The translations under genes and the position numbers were made by a program. The notes beneath the pieces are model-generated. The model made no database searches and had not been told where the DNA came from. It was given only the letters and a program-made list of their open reading frames with translations. From the NCBI RefSeq assembly GCF_020217425.1, contig NZ_CP084090.1:1488001-1552000 (forward strand): DNA of 64,000 nucleotides. Reading direction: 5' to 3'. Of the stretch, positions 51,925-60,994 are shown one piece after another. The DNA comes from Halomicrobium urmianum. Lineage in GTDB: Archaea > Halobacteriota > Halobacteria > Halobacteriales > Haloarculaceae. Position 1 is the stretch's first letter. Every line of letters starts with the position of its first letter.

Positions 51925-52833
51925 ATGTCGGAGAAACGACCGACGCGACTGGGTTCGTACAGGCGCGACCTGATGAAGGCCCTCGGAGCGGGGGCCGGCG
52001 TGGCGGCGCTCGGCGGCGTCGCGACAGCACAGAGCGGCGACGACGACGGCGGGGTGGAGGCCGCCGACGACGGCGGCAACGCCGTCCACGAGGTCCTGAC
52101 GTTGATCGGCCCCCCGACCCACCCGGAGCGCCCGGCGGACTTCTACTACCAGCCCACGGGCCTGCACGTCCAGCCGGGCGACGTCGTCCGCTTCCGGTTC
52201 GTGACGCCGGACCACAACGTTGTCTCGATGCACCCCGCGTACGGAATGCGGCGACGGGTGCCGACGGGCGTCGACGCCTTCTCGTCGCCGCTCCTGGGGT
52301 TCGAGTCGATTCCCGACGATCAGGTCGAGCCGCCGGAGCTACCGATGGAGGGCAGCGAGTCGGCTGGCGGTGACGAGGGCGGCACACAGGAAGCGGACGA
52401 CGGCGAGAGCGAGGACGGGCCCGACCCGGCGACCTGGCTGCGCGCGTTCGAGACGCCGGGCGTGTACGACCTCATCTGCTCGCCCCACGAGGCGTTCGGA
52501 ATGGCGATGCGGGTCGTCGTCGGCGACGAGACCGACGCGGCGTTCGAGACGTCGGACCCCGAGGCGCTCCCCGAACCGCGGGCCGGCCCGGTCGGACTGG
52601 CCCGGGTGACGCTGACCGATCCGGCGCTGGAACCGGAGACCGTCGTCGAGCAGGGGGCGGTCGCGTGGGAAGACCTCGAAGCGTGGAGCGACGCGGCGGC
52701 GGAAGAGGAGACGCCCGCCGGGACGCCGGCGGAGACGCCCGCGGCGGGCGACAACGAGACGGATGGAAACCTGACCAGCGGTACGCTGACGGACGAAAAC
52801 CCGGCCGGCGGCAACGGGAGCGGCGGCTCCTGA
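51925..52833 (+). CDS. Tat-exported halocyanin-like blue copper protein
   Basis: 302 residues. N-terminal Tat signal (YRRDLMKALGAGAGVAALGG). The cupredoxin domain has type 1 copper ligands: His in TPDHNVVSMH, then ICSPHEAFGMAMRVVVG supplying Cys, His and Met. An insert of about 45 acidic residues (EGSESAGGDEGGTQEADDGES) splits the domain. A long Thr/Glu/Asn tail follows without a membrane anchor. Likely an extracytoplasmic electron carrier. It lies next to tatC1, which fits its export route but is not proof of linkage. Confidence 0.83.
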   Translation: MSEKRPTRLGSYRRDLMKALGAGAGVAALGGVATAQSGDDDGGVEAADDGGNAVHEVLTLIGPPTHPERPADFYYQPTGLHVQPGDVVRFRFVTPDHNVVSMHPAYGMRRRVPTGVDAFSSPLLGFESIPDDQVEPPELPMEGSESAGGDEGGTQEADDGESEDGPDPATWLRAFETPGVYDLICSPHEAFGMAMRVVVGDETDAAFETSDPEALPEPRAGPVGLARVTLTDPALEPETVVEQGAVAWEDLEAWSDAAAEEETPAGTPAETPAAGDNETDGNLTSGTLTDENPAGGNGSGGS

Positions 52834-52836
52834 CGC

Positions 52837-53718
52837 CTACTCGTCGGCGACCGGATAGTCGGTGTCGAACACGTCGGCGACGACGGGTTCGTCGTCCTCG
52901 GCGTCGTCTTCGCCCTCCGGACTGACGCTCCCGGTCTGGTACCCGTGGAGGTCCAGCGTCACGTGGTCGAACCCGAGGTCGCCGACGTGGTCCCGCGCCG
53001 CGCGGACGAAGTCGGGGTCCAGCGCCACGTCCAGTTCCTCCTCGGCGACCTCGATGCGCGCGAGGCCGTCGTGGTCGCGAACGCGGAACTGCTCGAAGCC
53101 CCAGGTCCGCAGCAGGCGCTCGGCCTTCTCGACGCGTGAGAGGCGGTCCTCGGTCACCTCGAGTCCGGTCGGGATCCGCGAGGAGAGGCAGGCCATCGAG
53201 GGCTTGTCGGCGACCGAGAGGTCGTACTCGCGGGCGATCTCCCGGACCTCCTCCTTGGTGATGTCGTGCTCCAGCAGCGGCGAGTAGGCGTTCAGTTCCT
53301 CGACGGCGCGCAGCCCGGGTCGGTGACCCTCGCCGGGGTCGGAGGCGTTGGTGCCGTCGCAGACGATGTCGATGTCCAGCTCCCGGGCCCTGTCGTACAT
53401 CGCCGAGAGGCGCATCGACCGGCAGTGATAGCACCGCTCCTCGTCGTTCTGGACGAAGGCCTCGCTGTCGAGCTCGCTGAACTCGACGATTTCGTGACGG
53501 ATGCCGATCTCGTCGGCCACCCGGTTGGCGTCGACCAGTTCGGCCTCCGGGAGCGTCTCGCTCTTGGCGGTGCAGGCGACGGCGTCCTCGCCCAGCGCGT
53601 CGTGGGCGATCGCCGCCACCACCGACGAGTCCACGCCGCCGGAGAAGGCGATCAGCACGCCCTCGCGGTCGGCGAGATCCGAGCGAGCGGCCTCGAGCTT
53701 GGCCTCCACGGCTGTCAT
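52837..53718 (-). CDS. larE: LarE-like sulfur transferase, three-cysteine (4Fe-4S) type
   Basis: 293 residues from MTAVEAKLEAARSDLADREG. PP-loop AFSGGVDSS (residues 24-32) adenylates the pyridinium dicarboxylate in nickel-pincer cofactor synthesis. Cysteines C96, C99 (RCYHCRSM) and C178 (SMACLSSRIPTG) match LarE forms that hold a 4Fe-4S cluster, in contrast to the single sacrificial cysteine of Lactobacillus LarE. C178 is at the position of Cys176 there. larB and larC are not in the window. Confidence 0.88.
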   Translation of the reverse strand: MTAVEAKLEAARSDLADREGVLIAFSGGVDSSVVAAIAHDALGEDAVACTAKSETLPEAELVDANRVADEIGIRHEIVEFSELDSEAFVQNDEERCYHCRSMRLSAMYDRARELDIDIVCDGTNASDPGEGHRPGLRAVEELNAYSPLLEHDITKEEVREIAREYDLSVADKPSMACLSSRIPTGLEVTEDRLSRVEKAERLLRTWGFEQFRVRDHDGLARIEVAEEELDVALDPDFVRAARDHVGDLGFDHVTLDLHGYQTGSVSPEGEDDAEDDEPVVADVFDTDYPVADE

Positions 53719-53862
53719 GCACCTTCGTTCGTCGCCCACGGCCAAAAGCCCGTTGCGTCGCCCGTTCGGGTGTCAACCGCCCGACTCGACCGGGCCCGCC
53801 GGCGGCCCCCGATATCGCGTTTGGCAATATTTTTCACCGTCTTTCCACAGCAACTAGCCGGG

Positions 53863-54579
53863 ATGGGGAGTCGAAGCTACGCGATCGCAGGGGGGAAAGG
53901 AGGGGTCGGCAAGACGACGACCACCGTCAACGTGGTCGCGGCGCTGGGGGCGTCGGGTCACTCCGTGGGCGTCGTCGGCGCCGACCTCGCGATGCCGAAC
54001 CTCGGTGCGGTCCTCGGCGTCGAGGCCGACGCGACGCTGCACGACGTGCTCGCCGGCGCGGCCGACCTGGAGGCGGCTCTCGCCCGCGTCGACGGGCTCG
54101 CCGTCGTCCCGGGAGACCCGCGGCTGGACCGCTACCGGCGGGCCGATCCGGCGGGACTGCGCGACGTGATCCGGCGGCTCGCCACCGCCGTCGACGTCGT
54201 CCTGGTCGACACCGGCGCCGGGCTGACCCACGAGTCGCTCGTCCCGTTCGGGGCCTGCGACGGCGTCGTCCTCGTGACCACGCCCGACCGCGCGGCGGTC
54301 GACGACGCGGCCAAGACGGCAGAGCTGGTCGCCGAGGTCGACGGCACCGTCGCGGGCGTCGTCGCTGCCCGGGCGGACGAGGCGGGCGCCGAGCGCGTCG
54401 ACGCCGACGTCCCGGGGTCGCTTCTGGGTCGCGTCCCCGACGCCCCGGACCTCGCCGGGGACGAACCGGTCGTCGAGACGGCACCGGACAGCACCCTCGC
54501 CGACGCACACCGCGAGGTCGCCGACGCGCTCGCCCCGCAGCCGGACGGGGGTGCCGCCGCGACGGCCAGCGACGGGTGA
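53863..54579 (+). CDS. MinD/ParA-like ATPase
   Basis: 238 residues from MGSRSYAIAGGKGGVGKTTT. Deviant Walker A GGKGGVGKTT, switch I GADLAMPNLGAVLG, and switch II VLVDTGAGLTHESL. The C-terminal part is short, without the amphipathic membrane-targeting helix of bacterial MinD. Haloarchaea encode several MinD paralogues, some of which position motility structures; which this is cannot be told. Divergent from larE. Confidence 0.88.
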   Translation: MGSRSYAIAGGKGGVGKTTTTVNVVAALGASGHSVGVVGADLAMPNLGAVLGVEADATLHDVLAGAADLEAALARVDGLAVVPGDPRLDRYRRADPAGLRDVIRRLATAVDVVLVDTGAGLTHESLVPFGACDGVVLVTTPDRAAVDDAAKTAELVAEVDGTVAGVVAARADEAGAERVDADVPGSLLGRVPDAPDLAGDEPVVETAPDSTLADAHREVADALAPQPDGGAAATASDG

Positions 54580-54630
54580 GAAGCGTCGCTGCTGGCCGCG
54601 TGTCACACGGCGATGCGACCGAGGGCGACG

Positions 54631-55236
54631 TCACTCGGCGTCGCTCTCGTTGTCCTCGGGCAGATCGAGTTCGACCTCGGTGCCGGGACCGACGCCGGTC
54701 TCGTTGGCGAACCCGCGCTCCATCTCGACGACGTACTGCGCGTCCCCGTCGCTGTAGTAGGACTTCAGCTCGCCCGCGCTGGCGTTGGGCTGGGTGCGGG
54801 CGTGTTCGACGTTCAGCACGGTCCCGTTGGGCGCGACGAAGATCATGTCCAGCGGGATCAGCGTGTTCTTCATCCAGAAGCCCCGCTGGGCGGCCCCGTC
54901 GTAGACGAACACCATCCCGTGGCGCTCGGGCAGGTGCGTCCGGTTCATCAGCCCCTCGCTGCGCTCCGTCCTGTTGTCGGCCACCTCCAGCGTGACGGTG
55001 ACGTTCCCGTCGTCGGTCAGGAACGTCCCCGTGGCGTTCCCGCGTTCGAGGTCGATCGTCGGGGTCGACGCCGGAGTCTCTGTGGGCGTCGCCGTCGCGG
55101 TCGGGGCCGGCGTGTCAGTCTCGGTCGGCGTCCCGGTGCTCGTCGCCGTCGTCGACCCCGCGTCGAACTGCGCGCACCCCGCCAGCGCGACGAGGAGGAC
55201 GAGCCCGACGACCGACAGTGAACGTGCTCGCGTCAT
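54631..55236 (-). CDS. DUF192 lipoprotein
   Basis: 201 residues from MTRARSLSVVGLVLLVALAGC, a signal peptide with a lipobox. A Thr/Pro-rich linker (TPTETDTPAPTATATPTETP) leads to the DUF192 domain: RSEGLMNRTHLPERHGMVFVY, RGFWMKNTLIPLDMIFVAPNG, VVEMERGFANETGVGPGTEV. Function unknown; the fold may bind a small molecule. Surface-anchored by lipid on motif evidence. Confidence 0.88.
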   Translation of the reverse strand: MTRARSLSVVGLVLLVALAGCAQFDAGSTTATSTGTPTETDTPAPTATATPTETPASTPTIDLERGNATGTFLTDDGNVTVTLEVADNRTERSEGLMNRTHLPERHGMVFVYDGAAQRGFWMKNTLIPLDMIFVAPNGTVLNVEHARTQPNASAGELKSYYSDGDAQYVVEMERGFANETGVGPGTEVELDLPEDNESDAE

Positions 55237-55363
55237 TGATTCCGGATATGGACCGGCCGTTGAAAAGTTCCGCTGGTGCAGCACCGGTCCGCCCGACGGC
55301 GGGCCCGTGGTCGGCCTCGCCCCCCACCGCGGGCCTTAATCGCGTGGCAGCCCAGAGACGGGT

Positions 55364-56098
55364 ATGGACGTGGCGCTGCTGACCGTGGGTGACGAACTGC
55401 TGTCGGGCGACACCGAGAACACGAACGCGACGTGGCTGGCGCGGGAGTTGACCGGCCGGGGCGCGAGCGTCCGGCGGGTCCTCACCGTGCCGGACGACCG
55501 CGAGGTCATCGCCGACTACGTCCGCGAGTGGCGCGACCGGTTCGACGCGGTGATCGTCACCGGCGGGCTGGGCGACACGCCGGACGACGTGACGGTCGAG
55601 GCGGTCGCAGACGCCTTCGACCGCGAGCTGGAGGTCCGCGAGGACGTCCGCGAGCGCGTCGAGGAGAAGGCCCGGCAGTACCGCGAGGAGAACCCGGAGC
55701 GCTTCGAGGAGTACGAGTTCGACATCGACTTCGACGAGACGGCGGCGCTCCCCGCGGGCGCGCGGCCGCTCCAGACGGAGGAGAGCTTCAACCCGGGCTG
55801 CGTCGTCGAGAACGTCTACGTCTTCCCGGGGTTCCCCGAGGAACTGCGGACGATGTTCGGGGCCGTCGCGGAGGAGTTCGGCGGCGACGTCGTCACCGAG
55901 TCGGTGGCGACGGTGACCCCCGAGGGCGCGCTGAAGGACGTGCTGGACGGCGTCCGCAAGCAGTTCGACGTGGCCGTCGGGAGCTACCCCGTCCGCGACG
56001 ACCGGCCCGGGCGAGTGAAAGTCAGCGGGACGGACAGCGAGGAAGTCGAGAGTGCCGCGGCGTGGGTGCGCGAGCGCGTACGGACGCCCGAGGAGTGA
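55364..56098 (+). CDS. CinA-like molybdopterin-binding domain protein
   Basis: 244 residues. MDVALLTVGDELLSGDTENTNATWLARELTGRG and VIVTGGLGDTPDDVTVEAVA are the MoCF-biosynthesis/CinA N-terminal signature. The C-terminal CinA amidase domain is absent, as usual in archaea. Bacterial relatives hydrolyse ADP-ribose or NMN-type nucleotides; the archaeal role is not settled. Its stop codon immediately precedes the stop of the convergent DedA gene. Confidence 0.85.
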   Translation: MDVALLTVGDELLSGDTENTNATWLARELTGRGASVRRVLTVPDDREVIADYVREWRDRFDAVIVTGGLGDTPDDVTVEAVADAFDRELEVREDVRERVEEKARQYREENPERFEEYEFDIDFDETAALPAGARPLQTEESFNPGCVVENVYVFPGFPEELRTMFGAVAEEFGGDVVTESVATVTPEGALKDVLDGVRKQFDVAVGSYPVRDDRPGRVKVSGTDSEEVESAAAWVRERVRTPEE

Positions 56099-56749
56099 TC
56101 AGATCGGAAGCAGATCCAGCAGCCCCCACTCGAAGGCGTAGTGGGCGGCCAGCGCGAGCCACGACTCGAATGCGAGCGTGCCCAGCGCCGACAGGAGGGC
56201 GAACTCCCGGACGTCCATGTCGGCGATGCCCGCCGGGACCGTGAGCATGCCACGCGTGAACAGCAGCGCGTTGCTGATCGGGACGGCGGGGCGACCCCAG
56301 CGGTCGAACCAGCCCTCGAAGCGGGCCAGACTGGACTCGTCGACGCGGAACCAGGGCTTGTCCAGGAGCCACTCGCGGCCGCCGCGTTTGGCGAGCACGA
56401 ACAGCGCGGTCTGGCCGGCGGTGGCACCGACCACCGCGACGGTCAGGATAGCGGCGACGACGCCGACGTCGTAACCGCCGTCGGTCGTCGCCAGCACGCC
56501 GATGGAGATCGGGACGAGCGCCTCGCTCGGGGCGAAGTACAGCAACATTGCGCCCTCCAGCACGAAGATCGCCAGCAGCGCGAACAGTCCGTACCGGTCG
56601 ATGAGCTGGCGGGCGTACTGCTCGTCGCCGATCAGGAACAGGGCGACGCCGGCGACGGCGAGGAGGACGAACGTCCCAGCGACGACCAGCAGGCCGTAGT
56701 CCTCGGCGAACGTGCGGAGGGAGCTACGCGAGGGCTCCAGGGAAGCCAT
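56099..56749 (-). CDS. DedA/SNARE-associated family membrane protein
   Basis: 216 residues from [20 protein letters not shown]. Five or six hydrophobic segments. DedA features: [69 protein letters not shown]. Family members are involved in lipid scrambling or carrier recycling and in membrane potential maintenance; the role in haloarchaea is untested. Divergent from hemB with 94 bp between. Confidence 0.87.
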   Translation of the reverse strand: MASLEPSRSSLRTFAEDYGLLVVAGTFVLLAVAGVALFLIGDEQYARQLIDRYGLFALLAIFVLEGAMLLYFAPSEALVPISIGVLATTDGGYDVGVVAAILTVAVVGATAGQTALFVLAKRGGREWLLDKPWFRVDESSLARFEGWFDRWGRPAVPISNALLFTRGMLTVPAGIADMDVREFALLSALGTLAFESWLALAAHYAFEWGLLDLLPI

Positions 56750-56843
56750 TCGGGCGAAGCAACGCCCGTCCCGGGCAAAGGTCTTGTTATCGCGGTACCG
56801 GCCAGTGGAAAGGCGCTTTAGCGCCGGCCGACAAGGGCCGGGC

Positions 56844-57824
56844 ATGAACCCCACGCGTCGCCCGCGGCGGCTCCGGACGGACGGGGTCCGCCCGCTGGTC
56901 AGCGAGACGGAGCTGTCGGCGTCGGACCTGATCGCCCCGGTGTTCGTCGACGCCACGACGGACGAGCGGGTGCCCATCGAGTCGATGCCCGGCCACGAGC
57001 GCGTGCCCGTCGAGGCGGCCGTCGACCGCGTCGAGGAGGTCCTGGCGACGGGCGTCGAGGCGGTCATCGTCTTCGGCATCCCCGAAGCCAAGGACGAGCG
57101 GGGCTCCCGCGCCTGGGCCGAGGACGGCGTCGTCCAGCGGGCGGTCCGCGACGTCACCGCCGAGACGGACGCCTACGTGATCACGGACGTCTGCCTCTGC
57201 GAGTACACCGAGCACGGCCACTGCGGTATCCTGGAGCCAGACGCCGACGAGGACCCGACGCTGACGGTCCGCAACGACGAGACGCTGGACCTGCTCGCGG
57301 AGACGGCCGTCTCCCACGCCCGTGCTGGCGCCGACATGGTCGCGCCGTCCGCCTCGATGGACGGGATGGTGGGGGCCATCCGCGAGGCGCTCGACGGCGA
57401 GGGGTACGACGACGTGCCGATCATGAGCTACGCGGCCAAGTACGAGTCGGCCTTCTACGGGCCCTTCCGGGACGCCGCCGACGGGGCACCGGCCTTCGGC
57501 GACCGCCGGCACTACCAGATGGACCCCGCGAACGCGCGCGAGGCCATGCGCGAGGTGGCGCTCGACGTCGAGGAGGGCGCCGACGTGCTGATGGTCAAGC
57601 CCGCGCTGCCCTACCTCGACGTCGTGAGTGCGATCCGGCGGGAGCACGACCACCCCGTCGCCGCCTACAACGTCTCCGGGGAGTACGCCATGCTCCACGC
57701 CGCCGCCGAGAAGGGCTGGCTGGACCTGGAGGAAGTCGCCTACGAGTCGCTGCTGTCCATCAAGCGCGCCGGCGCGGACCTGATCCTGACCTACTTCGCC
57801 GAGGACGTCGCCGAGCGGCTGTGA
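56844..57824 (+). CDS. hemB: Porphobilinogen synthase (delta-aminolevulinate dehydratase)
   Basis: 326 residues from [19 protein letters not shown]. It condenses two 5-aminolevulinates in tetrapyrrole synthesis. Zinc-type metal site [16 protein letters not shown] with three cysteines. Schiff-base lysines in [16 protein letters not shown] and [13 protein letters not shown]. Length and motif order are normal. A hairpin GTTCCGAG..CTCGGAAC follows about 15 bp after the stop. Confidence 0.96.
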   Translation: MNPTRRPRRLRTDGVRPLVSETELSASDLIAPVFVDATTDERVPIESMPGHERVPVEAAVDRVEEVLATGVEAVIVFGIPEAKDERGSRAWAEDGVVQRAVRDVTAETDAYVITDVCLCEYTEHGHCGILEPDADEDPTLTVRNDETLDLLAETAVSHARAGADMVAPSASMDGMVGAIREALDGEGYDDVPIMSYAAKYESAFYGPFRDAADGAPAFGDRRHYQMDPANAREAMREVALDVEEGADVLMVKPALPYLDVVSAIRREHDHPVAAYNVSGEYAMLHAAAEKGWLDLEEVAYESLLSIKRAGADLILTYFAEDVAERL

Positions 57825-57836
57825 GGTGCGGGGTTC

Positions 57837-57866
57837 CGAGCGCTAGCGAGGACCCTCGGAACGAGC
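57837..57866 (+). terminator. Hairpin after hemB
   Basis: GTTCCGAG at about 57839-57846 pairs with CTCGGAAC at about 57854-57861, giving an 8-bp stem shortly after the hemB stop. The following 100 bp are REP-like (GAGCGAGCGGGAGTGAGC, GAAGCCGAACGAAGCGAGGC). No T-run, so terminator function is uncertain. Confidence 0.4.
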
Positions 57867-58039
57867 GAGCGGGAGTGAGCAGAACGGAATGACCCGCGAG
57901 CCGCGAAGCCGAACGAAGCGAGGCTCGATTAGCGCGGCGCGCGCGAGCTATAGCGGCGCTGAACGGGGTCGCCGGTCTCGTTTCCGGTTGACGAACGTCC
58001 GAAATATGGGCCGACGAACGCCCTGTTTCTGAACGGAAT

Positions 58040-58132
58040 ACAACCTTATATCCATAATACCATGGTATAATCTGGACAGTTGTCTATTCATACGACCAAA
58101 TATTCAGAATCATCAAGCCAATCCTTATGTAG
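58040..58132 (+). promoter_or_regulatory. AT-rich promoter of amtB-glnK-lrp with 12-bp palindrome
   Basis: After REP-like DNA the sequence turns AT-rich for about 160 bp. It contains CCTTATATCC (58044-58053), the perfect palindrome ATACCATGGTAT (58057-58068) directly after it, and a second TATA-like CCTTATG near 58126. The palindrome sits where a repressor would block initiation from the first TATA. It precedes the ammonium-transport operon and is a candidate nitrogen-control operator. The rest of the 408-bp gap holds no gene. Confidence 0.5.
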
Positions 58133-58232
58133 TGGTGATCCGAGTGCATCTCCCGTGAGTGAGATGACGAAATTGGTCGAATACGAGGGAAAGTTGGACA
58201 TCTAACCACAGTAGCGATACAGAAGGATACGA

Positions 58233-59585
58233 GTGAACATACACATGCTGTACGAACCACTACAGGTCAGCGCGGACGCGCTCAACTACACGTGGATACT
58301 GGTGGCATCGTTCCTGATCTTCTTCATGCACGCCGGCTTCGCCATGCTCGAGGCGGGGCAGGTGCGATCGAAGAACGTGGCGAACCAGCTGACGAAGAAC
58401 CTCCTGACCTGGTCGGTCGGGGTGACGATGTTCTTCCTGGTCGGCGCGGGCATCTCTGGCCTGGTCGGCGGCAGCGACTTCGCCGCCGGCTTCACGACCA
58501 GCGGAACGGGCTGGATCGACTGGCTGTACGGCGCCGTCTTCGCGATGACGGCGGCGACGATCGTCTCCGGGGCCGTCGCCGGCCGCGCGAAGCTCCGGGC
58601 CTACGTCGGCTACACGTTCCTGCTGGCCGCCGTGATCTACCCCGTCGTCACCGGCCTGACGTGGGCCGGGAGCCACATCTCGTTCGGCGGCGCGGTCTTC
58701 ACCGACTTCGCCGGCGGGATGATCGTCCACGGCATGGGCGGCGTCGCCGGCCTCACCGCAGCGTGGGTGCTCGGCCCGCGCATGGATCGGTACAACGACG
58801 ACGGCACGGCTAACGTCATCCCGGGTCACTCGATGACCTTCGCCGTGCTCGGCACGCTGATACTGGCCTTCGGCTGGTACGGGTTCAACGTCGGTACGTC
58901 GGCGATCATCGGCGAGGAGTTCCTCGGCGCCCAGCTCGGCCGCGTCGCGATGACGACGACGATCTCCATGGCGTGCGGTGCCATGGGCGCCGGGCTCGTC
59001 GCCTGGTTCAAGACCGGGAAGGTCGACACCCTGTACGTCGCCAACGGCCTGCTGGCCGGTCTGGTCGGCATCACGGCGATCCCACACACGACGACCTGGT
59101 GGGGGGCCTTCGTCGTCGGCGGCCTCGCCGGCGCGCAGCTGCCCGTCGTCTTCGGCTTCGTCGAGAACACGCTGAAGATCGACGACGTCTGCGCCGTCTT
59201 CCCCGTCCACGGGAGCGCGGGCGTGCTCGGCACGCTGCTGTTCCCGTTCGTCGCGGCCCCCCAGTTCGTCGATTCCGTGGTCGACGCTTTTGTCGCCCAG
59301 GTGATCGGCGTCGCCGTCATCACGGCCTGGACGGTCGTCGCGACCGGCGTCGTCTGGGGCGCGTTCAAGGCGACGGGGCAGGCCCGGGTCACGCCCCAGC
59401 ACGAGCGCGACGGCCTCGACGTCAGCGAGCACGGCGTCGAGACCTACCCCGAATTCGGCGAGGACGAGGGCGTCGTCGCGGACGGTGGTCTGGTCGGAGA
59501 CCAGACCTCGTCGGAGCGCCGGTCCGGCGGCGGCACCGTCGTGACGAACGAGAACGTTGCGGCCCAGAGAGGTGACGACGAATGA
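58233..59585 (+). CDS. amtB: Ammonium transporter
   Basis: 450 residues from a GTG; an ATG four codons later ([17 protein letters not shown]) is an alternative start. Eleven hydrophobic segments. Amt signatures: [23 protein letters not shown], then the twin pore histidines in [14 protein letters not shown] and [14 protein letters not shown] cytoplasmic tail of about 60 residues follows the last helix. It conducts ammonium and is normally blocked by PII proteins. glnK overlaps its stop (ATGA). Confidence 0.95.
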   Translation: MNIHMLYEPLQVSADALNYTWILVASFLIFFMHAGFAMLEAGQVRSKNVANQLTKNLLTWSVGVTMFFLVGAGISGLVGGSDFAAGFTTSGTGWIDWLYGAVFAMTAATIVSGAVAGRAKLRAYVGYTFLLAAVIYPVVTGLTWAGSHISFGGAVFTDFAGGMIVHGMGGVAGLTAAWVLGPRMDRYNDDGTANVIPGHSMTFAVLGTLILAFGWYGFNVGTSAIIGEEFLGAQLGRVAMTTTISMACGAMGAGLVAWFKTGKVDTLYVANGLLAGLVGITAIPHTTTWWGAFVVGGLAGAQLPVVFGFVENTLKIDDVCAVFPVHGSAGVLGTLLFPFVAAPQFVDSVVDAFVAQVIGVAVITAWTVVATGVVWGAFKATGQARVTPQHERDGLDVSEHGVETYPEFGEDEGVVADGGLVGDQTSSERRSGGGTVVTNENVAAQRGDDE

Positions 59586-59956
59586 GCGACACTGACACCG
59601 ACGAGGACGAGCGCGAGATCAAACTGGTGATGGCGATGATTCGTCCCGACAAGCTCGGCGACGTCAAGGAGGCGCTGGCGGAGGTCGGCGCCCCCTCGCT
59701 GACGGTGACGAACGTCTCCGGCCGCGGCAGCCAGCCCGCCAAGACGGGCCAGTGGCGCGGCGAGGAGTACGTCGTCGACCTCCACCAGAAGGTCAAGATC
59801 GAGTGCGTCGTGGCGGACATCCCCGCCGAGGACGTCGTCGAGGCCATCCAGCAGGGCGCCCAGACGGGCGAGCCCGGCGACGGCAAGGTCTTCGTCCTCC
59901 CCGTGGAGGACGCGGTCCAGATCCGAACGGGCGAGCGCGGACCCGACGCAGTGTAG
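59582..59956 (+). CDS. glnK: PII nitrogen regulatory protein
   Basis: 124 residues. An acidic 13-residue lead precedes the PII fold [20 protein letters not shown]. The T-loop [17 protein letters not shown] keeps the tyrosine at the position modified in bacterial PII proteins. [20 protein letters not shown] completes the ATP/2-oxoglutarate site. It binds and closes AmtB when nitrogen is abundant and may regulate glutamine synthetase. Overlaps amtB by 4 nt and abuts the Lrp gene. Confidence 0.95.
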   Translation: MSDTDTDEDEREIKLVMAMIRPDKLGDVKEALAEVGAPSLTVTNVSGRGSQPAKTGQWRGEEYVVDLHQKVKIECVVADIPAEDVVEAIQQGAQTGEPGDGKVFVLPVEDAVQIRTGERGPDAV

Positions 59957-60412
59957 ATGGAGCCCGACGAGACGGACCGAACGGTGATCAACGCACTGCT
60001 CGCGGACGGGCGGGCCAGCGCCCGGGAGATCGCCTCCGAGACGGGCCTGCCCGCGCCGACGGTGGCCAAGCGGCTCGACGCCCTCGAGGCGGCCGACGTC
60101 GTCGAGGGGTACGAGCCCCGCGTCGACTACGAGCAGCTGGGGTACGACGTCGGCGCGGTCTTCCAGCTGTCCGTCGACGGCGACGGGCTGACGGACCTGA
60201 CCGACCGGTTGCGCGACCACGAGCGGATGATCGCCGTCTACGAGGTGACCGGCGGCCACGACGTGGTCGCCATCGGGAAGTTCCGGGACACCGCCACGCT
60301 GGACGAGGAGATCAAGACGCTGCTGACCGACCCCGCGGTCGAGGACGCCACCACGGCCATCGTCCTCGACACCGTCCGCGAGTTCGAACAGTTCTCCGTC
60401 GACGCCGGCTGA
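59957..60412 (+). CDS. Lrp/AsnC-family regulator
   Basis: 151 residues. HTH: DETDRTVINALLADGRASAREIASETGLPAPTVAKRLDALEAADVVEGY (residues about 3-51). The RAM ligand domain has AVYEVTGGHDVVAIGKF. Its ATG follows the glnK stop with no gap, so the three genes are one operon. A small-molecule-sensing regulator inside an ammonium transport operon suggests nitrogen or amino-acid control, possibly of this operon itself (inference). Confidence 0.9.
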   Translation: MEPDETDRTVINALLADGRASAREIASETGLPAPTVAKRLDALEAADVVEGYEPRVDYEQLGYDVGAVFQLSVDGDGLTDLTDRLRDHERMIAVYEVTGGHDVVAIGKFRDTATLDEEIKTLLTDPAVEDATTAIVLDTVREFEQFSVDAG

Positions 60413-60611
60413 CGCCGCGGTCGCGGGCACGCGCCCGAAACCGGCGTTCGACGGCGCAGTGAGTCGCGCCGACGGTCGGGCGGCGCTCGGCCGTTCCGAT
60501 CCCATCGGGCAGTTTTCCGGGAGCGGCCGGGGGAGAATCAGCCGGTCAGTCCGAGTGCGTAGTGTCCGCTATCGCTCGTCAACGCGGAGCGAACGCACTG
60601 GCAGTCTCCGC

Positions 60612-60683
60612 ACTGGTCGCGTGCCAGAGCTCACTGGCCACGCGCCAGAGCTTATTTATACCGTACGTCCGTGACAGACGGTA
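60612..60683 (+). promoter_or_regulatory. Complex promoter: tandem 20-bp repeats, TATA box, inverted repeat
   Basis: Two 20-bp direct repeats, 21 bp apart (60612-60631, 60633-60652), each contain the dyad CTGG-N7-CCAG and differ at three positions. Next is a strong TATA CTTATTTATA (60651-60660), then the inverted repeat TACCGT-N13-ACGGTA (60659-60683). Seven bases later a five-codon frame, ATGAGCGCCGTGCTCTAG (60691-60708), could be a leader peptide. About 285 bp separate this from the MATE start. No other gene is seen in the 582-bp gap. Confidence 0.55.
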
Positions 60684-60994
60684 GTTCCCATGAGCGCCGT
60701 GCTCTAGCGGGGCCCGATGCACGCGGGCCCACGATCGGTCGCTCCGACCGAAAGCGACGGCTCTCGGTGACCGATCCTCGCCTCTGACGTCTCTCCTCCG
60801 TGGTATCCCGCGTTTTCACGGTCTGTAGCGAACCGTTCGCCGACCACGTAGTATCGAGACACACCGGAATTTCACATGCTCAGATTGCAACGCAGCCGGT
60901 CCAGCAGACCGCCGCTCTCGCCGCGAGAGCGAGCACCGCGCAGTCGAACGACTCGATCGCTCGATCGACGCGAACGTCGAGTCGGGAGGGACAG

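Noticed and set aside
58260-59432. 390-codon minus-strand frame opposite amtB
   Set aside because: Antisense shadow. Charged, Asp/Arg-rich translation without membrane or enzyme motifs.
60800-60994. 65-residue N-terminal extension of the second MATE protein
   Set aside because: The extension resembles no MATE sequence, lacks a hydrophobic segment, and a good ribosome-binding site precedes the internal ATG at 60995.
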